DNA of 64,000 bases. It comes from Aureimonas sp. AU22 (GTDB taxonomy: Bacteria; Pseudomonadota; Alphaproteobacteria; Rhizobiales; Rhizobiaceae). Of this stretch, positions 42,999 through 51,691 are shown in pieces. The DNA lies in NCBI RefSeq assembly GCF_001463745.1, contig NZ_BBWJ01000032.1:62001-126000 (forward strand). The letters are read 5' to 3'. Below the pieces are notes generated by a model. The model saw only the letters and a program-made list of their open reading frames with translations, was not told the origin of the DNA and searched no databases. The position numbers and the translations under genes are program-made. The stretch's first letter is position 1; each line of letters begins with the position of its first letter.

Positions 42999-43913
42999 AT
43001 GACGACACCGGCAACACCCAGCGGCGCGTTCGGCAGGCTGATCGATCCATCCGCGCAACTCCGCTGCCTCGGCACCGGCTTCGACTTCATCGAGGGTCCG
43101 GTCTGGCATCCGGTGGAGCGGCACCTTCTCTTCTCCGACATGCCGGGCGATGTGCGCCGGCGGTGGAGCGTGGAAGACGGCGTGGTCGAGGTCGCCAGGC
43201 CAACCAACAAAGGCAACGGCATGGCCTACGACGCGGCGTTGAACCTTCTCGTGTGTGAGCATTCGACATCCCAGGTCGTCCGCCTGCGTCCGGACGGATC
43301 GCGCGAGATCCTCGCCAGCCATTTCGAGGGGCGCGAACTCAACAGCCCGAACGATCTGTGCGTGCGGTCCGACGGGTCGATCTACTTCTCGGATCCCTGG
43401 TACGGGCGAATGCCGGGCTTCGGCGTCGAACGGCCGCGCGAACTGGGCTGGCAGGGCGTGTTCAGGATCCCCGCGGGCGGAGGGGAGCCGCAGCTTCTCG
43501 TCGAGCGCGACCTCTTCACCCAACCGAACGGCCTTTGCTTCTCTCCGTCGGAAGATCGTCTCTACGTCAACGACACGGTCCAGGCCAACATCCGGGTCTT
43601 CGACATGCGGACCGACGGCCTCCTCGGGCCTGGACGCGTCTTCGCCTCCGATATCCAGGAGGCGGACGTGCCCGGCGTTCCCGACGGAATGAAGTGCGAC
43701 CTGGACGGCAACGTCTGGGTCACGGGCCCAGGCGGTGTCTGGATCTTCGATCCCGAGGGGCGGCACATCGGACGCGTCCGCGTCCCCGAAGAGGTCGCCA
43801 ATCTCTGCTGGGGAGATGACGACGGACACACGCTGTTCCTGGCCGCCACGCATTCGCTGTTTGCCGTAACGACCCGCATCGGCTCCCGCCTCGAGCCGCA
43901 CATGCGTCCCTGA
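42999..43913 (+). CDS. SMP-30/gluconolactonase-family lactonase
   Basis: A 304-residue six-bladed propeller hydrolase. The metal-ligand pattern is visible: Glu in FDFIEGPVWHP, Asn in LNSPNDLCVRSDGSIYFSD, and Asn-Asp region in PDGMKCDLDGNVWVTGPGG. The family opens sugar-acid lactones using Ca2+ or Zn2+. No signal peptide is apparent, so it acts in the cytoplasm. ATG 42999 follows the permease stop immediately; the open frame before it is a shadow. Its position behind a sugar importer suggests oxidative catabolism, but no sugar dehydrogenase is in this operon. Confidence 0.9.
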   Translation: MTTPATPSGAFGRLIDPSAQLRCLGTGFDFIEGPVWHPVERHLLFSDMPGDVRRRWSVEDGVVEVARPTNKGNGMAYDAALNLLVCEHSTSQVVRLRPDGSREILASHFEGRELNSPNDLCVRSDGSIYFSDPWYGRMPGFGVERPRELGWQGVFRIPAGGGEPQLLVERDLFTQPNGLCFSPSEDRLYVNDTVQANIRVFDMRTDGLLGPGRVFASDIQEADVPGVPDGMKCDLDGNVWVTGPGGVWIFDPEGRHIGRVRVPEEVANLCWGDDDGHTLFLAATHSLFAVTTRIGSRLEPHMRP

Positions 43914-43956
43914 CGAGCGCCCTCGCCAGTGTCCGACGCCATTTGGAAGGAACGCC

Positions 43957-44577
43957 ATGGCTACCGATGATCTCGTGCTCGATGCCGCCCGCTGCGTCCT
44001 CCTCATCCAGGATATGCAGAACGACGTCGTAGCGGACGGCGGTGCGTTTGCAGATTCGGGCGCCCCGGCCCACTGCCGCGAACAAGGAACCGTAGAAAAC
44101 ATACGGCGTCTCGCCGAGCGCTGCCGCGACCTCGGGATACCCGTCGTCCATGTCTGGTTCATCGTCGAGGCGAACGGCCTCGGGATGACGCGCAACGCGC
44201 CGCTCTTCACCGGAGCCATCGAGCAGCGTGCCATGTTGCGCGGTTCCTGGGGGGCGGAACCGGTCGCCGGCCTCGAAGCCCGACCGGGCGACCATGTCGT
44301 CGAGAAGAACCGCATGAGCGCGTGGGAAGGCACGCGGTTGGAGACGATCCTGAAGTCCGAGAAGCGGGATGTCGTCATCGACACCGGAGCCTGGACCAAC
44401 ATGTCCATCGAGCACACCGCCCGCACCGGTGCTGACAAAGGCTACGTCATTGTCGTCCCGGAAGACGCCTGCTCGACGATGAACGCCGATTGGCACCGCG
44501 CCTCCATCGATTTCGCCATGCGCAACGTTGCGGTGGTGACCACGACGGATGCGGTGCTGGAGGCGTTGCGTCCCTGA
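43957..44577 (+). CDS. Isochorismatase-like cysteine-hydrolase-family protein with Ser in place of catalytic Cys
   Basis: A 206-residue protein of the isochorismatase fold. Asp19 (LIQDMQND) and Lys117 (VVEKNRMSAW) of the usual Asp-Lys-Cys triad are present. At the cysteine position the usual TNxCVxxTAR reads TNMSIEHTAR, placing Ser150 where Cys is expected. Family members hydrolyse amides, ureido compounds or isochorismate (the last type has Gly here). Ser at this position is unusual, so the enzyme may be altered or inactive. It lies 43 bp after the lactonase and ends the operon. An HIS-like oligomer interface cannot be judged. Confidence 0.85.
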   Translation: MATDDLVLDAARCVLLIQDMQNDVVADGGAFADSGAPAHCREQGTVENIRRLAERCRDLGIPVVHVWFIVEANGLGMTRNAPLFTGAIEQRAMLRGSWGAEPVAGLEARPGDHVVEKNRMSAWEGTRLETILKSEKRDVVIDTGAWTNMSIEHTARTGADKGYVIVVPEDACSTMNADWHRASIDFAMRNVAVVTTTDAVLEALRP

Positions 44578-44877
44578 AAGCCGGTGCGATCCCTGTCGGC
44601 GGTGGGCCGACGAGGAATTTTTCGTGGCTGCGAGGAGCCGAGCGTCGGCTGGTCCTGCCCCGGACATCGGCTCACCACGCATTCGTCGCGACCCGGGCCA
44701 TCTAACGGGGACAGGCCTCGGCCCGTGGGCGCTTTCGAGCCATGGAACGACGATTGTCGTCCGCTTTCGGGCGATTGCCGGAGACAAGCAGCTCTCGCTC
44801 GGCGATCGGGAAACCCGCCTGTTTCGAATGCGGATCTCCCCGGGGGCGGGGACGTGGGCGAATGCCCTCCGACGCTC
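44578..44877. other. 300-bp convergent intergenic region
   Basis: It lies between the isochorismatase-like gene (+) and doeD (-). I see no gene, no clear hairpin with a T-run and no repeat. Confidence 0.5.
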
Positions 44878-46260
44878 TCAGGACATTTCGGCCATCACGG
44901 CTTCCACGGCCTCCGTGGTCTTCTGAACCACGGTGTCGGCTTCCTCCCGCGTCAGGCAGAAGGGCGGCGCGAAGCCGAGGATGTCGCCTTCGGGCATGGC
45001 TCGGGCGATGACGCCCCGCTCCAGAAGCGCGGCGGAGATGCGGGGACCGACCTTGGCCGAGGGGTCGAAGAAGCGTCGGTCGTCGCGGTCGGCAACGAAC
45101 TCCACGGCGGCAAGAAGCCCCTCTCCGCGCACCTCGCCGACATTGCGGTGGCCGCCGAGAGCCGCCGACAGGCTCGAGCGGAAATGGGTGCCGACCGTTC
45201 GGACGTTGGCCAGGAGATCCAACTCGTCGATGAGGTCGAGATTGGCCACCCCGGCCGCCGCGCACAGCGGATGGGCCGAGTAGGTCCAGCCGTGACCGAT
45301 GGGCCCGAGTTCGTCGGATCCCTGGACGAGGATGTTCCAGAGCTTTTCCGAAACGATCGTCCCGGACAGCGGCGCGTAGGCGGAGGTCAGACCCTTGGCG
45401 ATGGTGATGAGGTCCGGCCTCATGCCGTAATGGTCGGAGCCGAACATCGTGCCGAGGCGTCCGAAGCCGGTGACGACCTCGTCCGCGATCAGCATCACGT
45501 CGTAGCGCTGGAGAACCGCCTGGATCTTCTCCCAGTACCCGGCAGGGGGCGGCACGATGCCCCCGGTGCCGAGCACGGGCTCGCCGATCATGGCGGCGAC
45601 CGTCTCGGGACCCTCGGCGAGGATCGTCTCCTCCAGCTTGTCGGCGCAGAACTGCGAGAACTGTTCCTCGTCCATGGAGCGGTCGGGGCGGCGGAAGTAA
45701 TAGGGCGCTTCCGTATGCAGGATCGGCGCGCGCGGAAGGTCGAAGGCGTTGTGGAAGAGCTTCAGTCCGGTGAGCGATCCCGTCATCACGCCCGACCCGT
45801 GATAGCCGCGCCAGCGCGAGATGATCTTCTTCTTTTCCGGCCGGCCGAGGATGTTGTTGGCATACCAGACGAGCTTGATGTTGGTCTCGTTGGCGTCCGA
45901 GCCCGAAAGACCGAAATAGACGCGGCTCATGCCCGCCGGCGCTCGGTCGACGATCATCTTGGCCAGCCGGATCGAGGGCTCCGAGCCGTGGCCGACATAG
46001 GCGTGGTAGTAGGGGAGCTTGCGGGCCTGCTCGGCGATCGCCTCCGCGATTTCCTCGCGGCCGTAGCCGACGTTGACGCAGTAGAGGCCGGCGAAGGCGT
46101 CGAGGCTCTTGCGCCCGTTGCGATCGACGATCGTGCAGCCCTTGGCCCCGGTGATCACGCGCGTCGGCGTCTCCCCGCGCGCGTGCATGCCCATGTGGGT
46201 CGAGGGGTGGAAGAAGTGGTCGCGGTCGAAGGCGGTCAGGTCGTTGGCGTGGTCGAGCAT
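44878..46260 (-). CDS. doeD: Class III aminotransferase, probable L-2,4-diaminobutyrate transaminase of ectoine catabolism
   Basis: A 460-residue PLP enzyme. It has VYFGLSGSDANETNIKLVW (cofactor phosphate site), ISRWRGYHGSGVMTGSL, IADEVVTGFGRLG (PLP Asp) and the Schiff-base Lys in LITIAKGLTSAY. In ectoine degradation DoeD moves the 4-amino group of 2,4-diaminobutyrate to give aspartate-4-semialdehyde. The assignment rests on context: the next gene upstream is a semialdehyde dehydrogenase (28-bp gap), followed by an AsnC/Lrp regulator and the enuR-ehu-eut cluster. By sequence alone it could be another omega-aminotransferase. Confidence 0.82.
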   Translation of the reverse strand: MLDHANDLTAFDRDHFFHPSTHMGMHARGETPTRVITGAKGCTIVDRNGRKSLDAFAGLYCVNVGYGREEIAEAIAEQARKLPYYHAYVGHGSEPSIRLAKMIVDRAPAGMSRVYFGLSGSDANETNIKLVWYANNILGRPEKKKIISRWRGYHGSGVMTGSLTGLKLFHNAFDLPRAPILHTEAPYYFRRPDRSMDEEQFSQFCADKLEETILAEGPETVAAMIGEPVLGTGGIVPPPAGYWEKIQAVLQRYDVMLIADEVVTGFGRLGTMFGSDHYGMRPDLITIAKGLTSAYAPLSGTIVSEKLWNILVQGSDELGPIGHGWTYSAHPLCAAAGVANLDLIDELDLLANVRTVGTHFRSSLSAALGGHRNVGEVRGEGLLAAVEFVADRDDRRFFDPSAKVGPRISAALLERGVIARAMPEGDILGFAPPFCLTREEADTVVQKTTEAVEAVMAEMS

Positions 46261-46288
46261 TGCGGCTCTCCTTGGAAGGTGAATGGGG

Positions 46289-47782
46289 TCAGCCGCGGTC
46301 TAGGCAGACGTATTGGATGTCGGTGAAGGCCTCGAGGCCGTGGCGCGAACCCTCGCGCCCGAGTCCGGACTGCTTGGTGCCGCCGAACGGGACTGGCGCG
46401 CCGGTGATCTTCACCCGGTTGACGGCCACCATGCCGTAGTCGAGCGCGGCGCTCATGCGAGACGCGCGGGCGCTGTCCCGCGTGACGAGATAAGCGACGA
46501 GGCCGTATTCGGTGTCGTTGGCGCGGGCGAGGACCTCCGCTTCCGCGTCGAAGGGGGCGAGGGCGGCGACGGGGCCGAAGGTCTCCTCGTGCATGATGGC
46601 GGCATGCGGCGGCACGTCGGCTAGAACCGTCGGCTCGAAGAAGAGCCGCCCGGCGGGATGGCGCCCGCCGCCGCACAGGAGGCGCGCTCCCTTCGCAAGG
46701 GCATCGGCGACGTGCGCCTCGCATTTGCCGACCGCCCGCTCGTGCATCAGGGGGCCGATCTCGGCTCCCTCGTGAAGCCCGGGGGCCACGGCCAGAGCCT
46801 TCGTCCGTTCGGTGAAGGCGAGGGCGAAGGCGGCGTAGGCCGGACGCTCGACGAAGATGCGGTTGGCGGCGAGGCAGTCCTGCCCGGACGTCGCGAATTT
46901 GGCGTCGAGCGCGATCTCGACCGCGCGGTCCGGATCGGCGTCGGCGAAGACGATCAGGGGCGCGTGACCGCCGAGTTCCATCACCAGCCGCTTGACCGTC
47001 GGCGCGCACTGCGCCGCGATCAGCCGGCCGACTTCGGTCGATCCGGTGAAGCTGAGGGCGCGCACGCGCGCGTCCTCGCACAGCCGCCCGACAATCGTGG
47101 CAGCATTGCCCGTCACCACGTTGAAGACGCCGGAGGGGAAGCCCGCATGGCTGGCGAGTTCGGCGAGCGCCAGCGCGGACAAGGGCGTATGACCTGAGGG
47201 GTGGGCGACCACCGTGCAGCCGGCGGCGAGCGCTGCAGACGCCTTGCGCGTCAGCATCGCGGACGGGAAGTTCCAGGGCGTGACGAGACCGGCGACGCCG
47301 ACCGGGCGGCGCGTCAGCCGCATCTCCGCATCCGGCAGATGCGAGGCGACGCTCTCGACGCCGACGCGTTTGGCTTCCTCCGCGTAGAAGGCGACGAAGG
47401 ACGCGGCGTAGTCGATCTCGCCTCGTGCCTCGGCCAGCGGCTTGCCCTGTTCGAGGGTCATCAGCAGGGCGAGGTCGTCGCGCGCGGCGACGATCGCTCC
47501 GTGCCAGCGCAGCAGCACGGCCGAGCGTTGCTGCGGCAGGAGGCCGGCCCAGGCGGGAAAGGCGGCCTGCGCGGCGTCGATCGCGCGGGTGGTCTCGTCG
47601 GCTCCGAGCGAAGCGACATGGGCGATGGTCGTTCCATCAGCCGGATCGGTGACCGCGAAGCGTTCGCCCGCCCCGCTTGGCCTCCAGCGCCCGCCGACGA
47701 AGGCGTCCTGCCGCAGGAGACGTGGGTCGGCGAGACGGCCAAGAGCCTCGTGCAGGGGCGGGCCGGCCAAGTGTGCGTTCAT
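46289..47782 (-). CDS. doeC: NAD(P)-dependent semialdehyde dehydrogenase, probable aspartate-semialdehyde dehydrogenase DoeC
   Basis: A 497-residue ALDH of the succinate-semialdehyde type. It has LVTPWNFPSAMLTRKASAAL, FTGSTEVGRL, catalytic Glu in VMELGGHAPL, nucleophile Cys in ATSGQDCLAANRI, and EETFGPVAALAPF. In ectoine catabolism DoeC oxidises aspartate-4-semialdehyde to aspartate. It is co-oriented with doeD and lies next to the AsnC-type gene, as in doe clusters. GabD-like use of succinate semialdehyde is the alternative. Confidence 0.82.
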   Translation of the reverse strand: MNAHLAGPPLHEALGRLADPRLLRQDAFVGGRWRPSGAGERFAVTDPADGTTIAHVASLGADETTRAIDAAQAAFPAWAGLLPQQRSAVLLRWHGAIVAARDDLALLMTLEQGKPLAEARGEIDYAASFVAFYAEEAKRVGVESVASHLPDAEMRLTRRPVGVAGLVTPWNFPSAMLTRKASAALAAGCTVVAHPSGHTPLSALALAELASHAGFPSGVFNVVTGNAATIVGRLCEDARVRALSFTGSTEVGRLIAAQCAPTVKRLVMELGGHAPLIVFADADPDRAVEIALDAKFATSGQDCLAANRIFVERPAYAAFALAFTERTKALAVAPGLHEGAEIGPLMHERAVGKCEAHVADALAKGARLLCGGGRHPAGRLFFEPTVLADVPPHAAIMHEETFGPVAALAPFDAEAEVLARANDTEYGLVAYLVTRDSARASRMSAALDYGMVAVNRVKITGAPVPFGGTKQSGLGREGSRHGLEAFTDIQYVCLDRG

Positions 47783-47873
47783 CGGGGACCTCCCTCGGGT
47801 GCGTCCCGAAGTTAGCCCCGCGGCGCTGGAGGATCCGTCCGAAACGGACAGGGCGCGGAGACAGGTCCTCTTT

Positions 47874-48392
47874 TTAAGCCGCCGGCGACGGAGGAATCCT
47901 CTCCTCCGACGCCCGGCCGGAGGCGAAGAGGTGGGCCGGCGGGTCGATGCCGTCCTTGACGAACTTGGTCACGACGTAGGTGAAGTAGCGCTGGATGCCG
48001 ATCTCGCGTTCCAGCCATCCGTCGACCAGTCGCTGGTAGGCTTCGACGTCCCGCGCGACGACTTTCAGCACGTAGTCGACGCCGCCGCCTGTCGACCAGC
48101 AGGACACCACCTCCGGCTCCGCCCGCATCACGCGTTCGAACCGGTCGAAATCCGCCTGCCGGTGGCCGCCGAGCGTGATCTCGACGATCACCGTGGTGAT
48201 CGGAGCCACCAGCCGCCAGTCGATCCGGGCGTGGTAGCCCGCCACGATCCCCGCCTTTTCCAGACGTTTCAGGCGCATCCAGCACGGCGTGGCGGACAGG
48301 CCGACGCGCTCCGCCAGCGCCGTCTTGGCGATCCGACCCTCGCGCTGGATCTCGGCCAGGATTTTGACGTCCGTCGCGTCGAGCTGGTGCAT
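47874..48392 (-). CDS. Lrp/AsnC-family regulator of ectoine catabolism (DoeX/AsnC type)
   Basis: A 172-residue feast/famine regulator. The N-terminal HTH is DATDVKILAEIQREGRIAKT then ALAERVGLSATPCWMRLKRL, followed by a RAM effector domain (TTVIVEITLGGHRQADFDRF, VVSCWSTGGGVDYVLKVVA, GIQRYFTYVVTKFVKDG). AsnC-family genes are regular partners of enuR in ectoine clusters and bind diaminobutyrate derivatives there. It diverges from enuR, sharing an 83-bp promoter region with direct repeats at 48449-48479. Confidence 0.9.
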   Translation of the reverse strand: MHQLDATDVKILAEIQREGRIAKTALAERVGLSATPCWMRLKRLEKAGIVAGYHARIDWRLVAPITTVIVEITLGGHRQADFDRFERVMRAEPEVVSCWSTGGGVDYVLKVVARDVEAYQRLVDGWLEREIGIQRYFTYVVTKFVKDGIDPPAHLFASGRASEERIPPSPAA

Positions 48393-48448
48393 GGCTTCTC
48401 GAAAAGAGCGCGTTGCGGGCGCCGACAGCGCGGCGTCCCCTTGTCGAA

Positions 48449-48479
48449 TGTCATGATTTCAGGAAACGTGCAGTCATGA
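48449..48479 (+). promoter_or_regulatory. EnuR operator candidate at the enuR/asnC promoter (direct repeats)
   Basis: TGTCATGA (48449-48456) and AGTCATGA (48472-48479) are direct repeats starting 23 bp apart, the second covering the enuR start codon. The same unit and spacing recur before ehuA at 49897-49927. Two phased direct repeats are what MocR-type dimers bind. Confidence 0.6.
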
Positions 48480-49858
48480 CAATGTGGTTCATCGATCAGG
48501 CCGCTTTAAAGCGTCCCGTCTACCTGTCGCTGGCCGACCAGATCAACCGGGCCATTTCCGACGGTCGCCTGGCGGATGGAACGCGCCTGCCGCCGCATCG
48601 GGTGCTCGCCGACAGCCTGAACGTATCGGTCCAGACCGTCAGTCGCGCCTACGAGGAGCTCATCCGCCGCGGTCTCCTGTCCGGTGAGACGGGGCGCGGA
48701 ACCTTCGTGCGGCGCGAGGAACCGGTCGGCCAGCTTCCCTACATCCCCGAGCGGCTCGGCGAGGTGATCGACTTGTCGATCCTGAAGCCGGTCTGCGAGA
48801 CGATGCATCTCGACCGGATGAAGGCGGCGCTTGCCGATCTCTCGATCGACCTGCCGCCAAGCGTCGCCTTGTCGTTCCGGCCCAACGTCATCTTTCCCCG
48901 TCACCGAGCCATCGCGGCCGACTGGCTGCGGCTGTGCGGACTGGACGTTTCGCCCCACAACGTGTGCCTCACGAACGGGGCGACTGCCGGCATGACGATC
49001 GCGCTGATGAGCGTGGCGCAGACCGGCGGCGTGGTGGCCACCGAGGCGATCGGCCACCACACGCTGACGCCGCTCGCCGCCTATCTCGGGCTGAAGCTCG
49101 CCGCCGTGGAAATCGACGACGACGGGATCGTGCCGGACGCTCTCGACGCGCTGTGCCGTGCGGAAGGCGTGCGTGCGGTCTTCGTCCAGCCTTCCGGCAT
49201 CAATCCGACGGCGGTGGTCATGAGCGCGGGGCGGCGGGAGGCGATCGCGGCGGTGGCGCGCGCGCACGACCTCGCCATCATCGAAAACGACGGGCTCGGT
49301 CCCCTCGTCGAGGATCGCCCGCCGCCGCTCGCCGCGTTCGCACCGGAGCGAACGCTCTACGTGACGAGCTTCACGAAGATCGTGATGCCGGGCCTGCGGA
49401 CCGGCTATCTCGCCGTGCCGGACCGGATGCTGGCGGCCGTCACCAACCGGCATCTCGTGACCAACTGGATCGCGACGCCGCTGATCGCCGAGATCGCGAC
49501 GCGCTGGGTCGCCGACGGCACCGCGATCGAACTCGTGCGCTGGCAGCGCGGTGCCCTGCGCCGGCGCCAGGCGGTGGCCGCCGAGATGCTGGCGGGCATT
49601 CCCTATCGCTCCCACGCGCAGGCCCTCCACGCGTGGATCCCGCTGGAGAGCCGCGCGGCGGAAGACCTGTTCGTCGCGCAGGCGCGCCTGCGCGGTGTCG
49701 CCGTGGCGCCCGGCCGATCGTTCCAGACGGGGACTGCCGAACAGCCTGCGGTGCGCGTCTCTCTGGGTTCCACGACCGAGCAGGAACTGCGCTCCGGATT
49801 GCGGATCATGAGCAACCTCATCCGCAGCGATCCGGAACCGCTTCTGCTCGCCATCTAG
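48476..49858 (+). CDS. enuR: MocR/GabR-type transcriptional regulator of ectoine utilisation
   Basis: A 460-residue fusion of a GntR winged helix (residues 10-80; LPPHRVLADSLNVSVQTVSR) and an aminotransferase-fold domain (90-455). The PLP Schiff-base lysine is Lys301 in SFTKIVMPGLRTGYL, close to the Lys302 described for Ruegeria pomeroyi EnuR, and ENDGLGPL carries the cofactor Asp. EnuR represses ectoine import and catabolic genes, and degradation intermediates bound to PLP relieve this. AGGAAA precedes the ATG at 48476; the open frame starts at 48413, but the extra residues are not conserved. Immediately downstream lie ehuABCD. Confidence 0.9.
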   Translation: MTMWFIDQAALKRPVYLSLADQINRAISDGRLADGTRLPPHRVLADSLNVSVQTVSRAYEELIRRGLLSGETGRGTFVRREEPVGQLPYIPERLGEVIDLSILKPVCETMHLDRMKAALADLSIDLPPSVALSFRPNVIFPRHRAIAADWLRLCGLDVSPHNVCLTNGATAGMTIALMSVAQTGGVVATEAIGHHTLTPLAAYLGLKLAAVEIDDDGIVPDALDALCRAEGVRAVFVQPSGINPTAVVMSAGRREAIAAVARAHDLAIIENDGLGPLVEDRPPPLAAFAPERTLYVTSFTKIVMPGLRTGYLAVPDRMLAAVTNRHLVTNWIATPLIAEIATRWVADGTAIELVRWQRGALRRRQAVAAEMLAGIPYRSHAQALHAWIPLESRAAEDLFVAQARLRGVAVAPGRSFQTGTAEQPAVRVSLGSTTEQELRSGLRIMSNLIRSDPEPLLLAI

Positions 49859-49896
49859 GCGTTGCATGCCGCCGTGGTGGGCATTGAAATGATAAT

Positions 49897-49927
49897 TGTC
49901 ATGAGATTATTTTGCAAATTGACATGA
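49897..49927 (+). promoter_or_regulatory. EnuR operator candidate upstream of ehuA (direct repeats)
   Basis: TGTCATGA (49897-49904) and TGACATGA (49920-49927) are direct repeats starting 23 bp apart in a short AT-rich region, 54 bp upstream of ehuA. Spacing and sequence equal those at 48449-48479. Confidence 0.62.
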
Positions 49928-49980
49928 TTTAGGTTGGGCATCATCGTCGGGGCATCGAACGGAACCCAGAAGGGGATGCC

Positions 49981-50766
49981 GTGACTGCGCCGATCATCCA
50001 ACTGCAGGACGTGTCCAAGCGCTTCGGCGAGCTGACGGTGCTCGACAAGCTCTCGTTCGACGTCGCGCCCGGCGAGAAGCTGGCTCTGATCGGTCCGTCC
50101 GGTTCGGGAAAGACCACGATCCTGCGCCTCCTGATGACGCTGGAAACGCCGACCGACGGCCTGGTGCTGGTGGAGGGCGAGCCGCTGTTCCACCAGCGCA
50201 AGGGAGGTGCGCTGGTGCCGGCGGGCGAGCGGCATCTGCATCGGATGCGCGAGAAGATCGGCATGGTCTTCCAGCACTTCAACCTGTTTCCGCACAAGTC
50301 CGTCTGCGAGAACGTCTGCCTGGCTCCGGTCCTGACGCAAGGCGTGAAGCCGGCGGATGCCAAGCGCCGCGGGATGGAGCTTCTCGACATGGTGGGGCTG
50401 TCGGCCAAGGCCGATGCGATGCCCGCGCAGCTATCGGGCGGCCAGAAGCAGCGGGTGGCGATCGCCCGTGCGCTGGCCCTCCGCCCGAAGATCATGCTCT
50501 TCGACGAGGTGACCTCGGCGCTCGACCCGGAACTCGTCGAGGAGGTGCTGAACGTCATGCACATGCTCGCCCGCGAGACCGACATGACCATGCTTCTCGT
50601 CACTCACGAGATGGGCTTCGCCCACGACTTCGCCGACCGCGTCCTGTTCTTCGACCGGGGCCGGATCGTCGAGGAGGGCGCGCCCCAGGACATCTTCAAG
50701 AACCCCCGGCACGAGCGGACGAAAGGCTTTCTCAGGAAGGTCGTCGCAGCCGGTCATCGCGTTTGA
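49981..50766 (+). CDS. ehuA: Ectoine/hydroxyectoine ABC transporter ATP-binding protein
   Basis: A 261-residue polar-amino-acid-type ATPase with Walker [25 protein letters not shown], signature [15 protein letters not shown], Walker [14 protein letters not shown] and the switch [18 protein letters not shown]-like region. It powers ectoine import with EhuBCD. The start at 49981 is GTG. It follows enuR by 122 bp, which contains the direct-repeat operator. Confidence 0.93.
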   Translation: MTAPIIQLQDVSKRFGELTVLDKLSFDVAPGEKLALIGPSGSGKTTILRLLMTLETPTDGLVLVEGEPLFHQRKGGALVPAGERHLHRMREKIGMVFQHFNLFPHKSVCENVCLAPVLTQGVKPADAKRRGMELLDMVGLSAKADAMPAQLSGGQKQRVAIARALALRPKIMLFDEVTSALDPELVEEVLNVMHMLARETDMTMLLVTHEMGFAHDFADRVLFFDRGRIVEEGAPQDIFKNPRHERTKGFLRKVVAAGHRV

Positions 50767-50790
50767 CATCAGCCCTGGAGGAAGTTTCCC

Positions 50791-51636
50791 ATGCGTTTGC
50801 ATCGTTTCGCCCGCCCGCTGTTCCTCGGTGCGACCCTCGCCCTCTCGTTCGGTGCCGCCTCGGCCCCGGCAGCCGATCTGGACGCTCTCAAGGAGCAGGG
50901 GTTCGCTCGCATCGCCATCGCCAACGAACCGCCCTTCACCGCCGTCAAGGCCGACGGCACGGTGTCGGGCGCCGCTCCGGACGTCGCGCGCGCCGTCTTC
51001 AAGCGTCTTGGCGTCGATGACGTCGTCGCCTCGATCTCCGAATACGGCGCGATGATCCCCGGCCTTCAGGCCCGCCGCTTCGACGCCGTCACCGCCGGCC
51101 TCTTCATGAAGCCGGAGCGCTGCAATGCCGTCAGCTATTCCGAGCCGATCCTGTGCGATGCCGAAGCCTTCGCGCTGAAGGCCGGCAACCCGCTGAAGCT
51201 GACGAGCTACAAGGACGTCGCCGACAATCCGAACGCCAAGATCGGTGCGCCGGGCGGCGGCACCGAGGAGCGCCTGGCGCTGGAAGCCGGCGTGCCGCGC
51301 GAGCGGGTGATCGTGGTTCCCGATACGCAGAGTGGGCTCACCATGCTCCAGCAGGGCCGCATCGACGTCTACTCGCTGCCCGTTCTGTCGATCAATGCGG
51401 CGGTGAAGACGGCGAACGATCCGCAGATCGAAGTCGTGGCCCCAGTTCAGGGCGCGCCGGTCTATTGCGACGGCGCCGCCTTCCGCAAGCAGGACACGGC
51501 GCTGCGCGACGCCTTCGACAAGGAACTGGCCGCGATCAAGGCGTCCGGCGAGTTCGCGAAGATCATCGAGCCCTACGGCTTCTCGGCCGCCGCCGCGATG
51601 TCGACGACGCGCGAGAAGCTTTGCGCCGCGCAGTGA
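50791..51636 (+). CDS. ehuB: Ectoine/hydroxyectoine ABC transporter substrate-binding protein
   Basis: A 281-residue family 3 solute-binding protein. The signal peptide covers residues 1-28 (GAASAPAA-DL). The mature part has GFARIAIANEPPFTAVKADG, GAAPDVARAVFKRLGV, GMIPGLQARRFDAVTAG-like ligand-pocket segments and GAPGGGTEERLALEAGV. EhuB captures ectoine and 5-hydroxyectoine in the periplasm. GGAGG precedes the ATG. A hairpin lies 18 bp after the stop. Confidence 0.92.
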   Translation: MRLHRFARPLFLGATLALSFGAASAPAADLDALKEQGFARIAIANEPPFTAVKADGTVSGAAPDVARAVFKRLGVDDVVASISEYGAMIPGLQARRFDAVTAGLFMKPERCNAVSYSEPILCDAEAFALKAGNPLKLTSYKDVADNPNAKIGAPGGGTEERLALEAGVPRERVIVVPDTQSGLTMLQQGRIDVYSLPVLSINAAVKTANDPQIEVVAPVQGAPVYCDGAAFRKQDTALRDAFDKELAAIKASGEFAKIIEPYGFSAAAAMSTTREKLCAAQ

Positions 51637-51653
51637 CCTGACGGAGGGGCGGC

Positions 51654-51676
51654 GGGGCGACGATCCCGTCGTCCCC
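51654..51676 (+). terminator. Intercistronic hairpin between ehuB and ehuC
   Basis: GGGGCGACG pairs with CGTCGTCCCC, nine pairs with one bulged T, closing a 4-base loop. No T-run. It probably sets a higher ehuB than ehuC level. Confidence 0.48.
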
Positions 51677-51691
51677 GATGGCAAGGCGATC

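Noticed and set aside
49860-49980. Classical terminator between enuR and ehuA
   Set aside because: The AT-rich region has no GC stem followed by T-run; the direct repeats explain its structure better.
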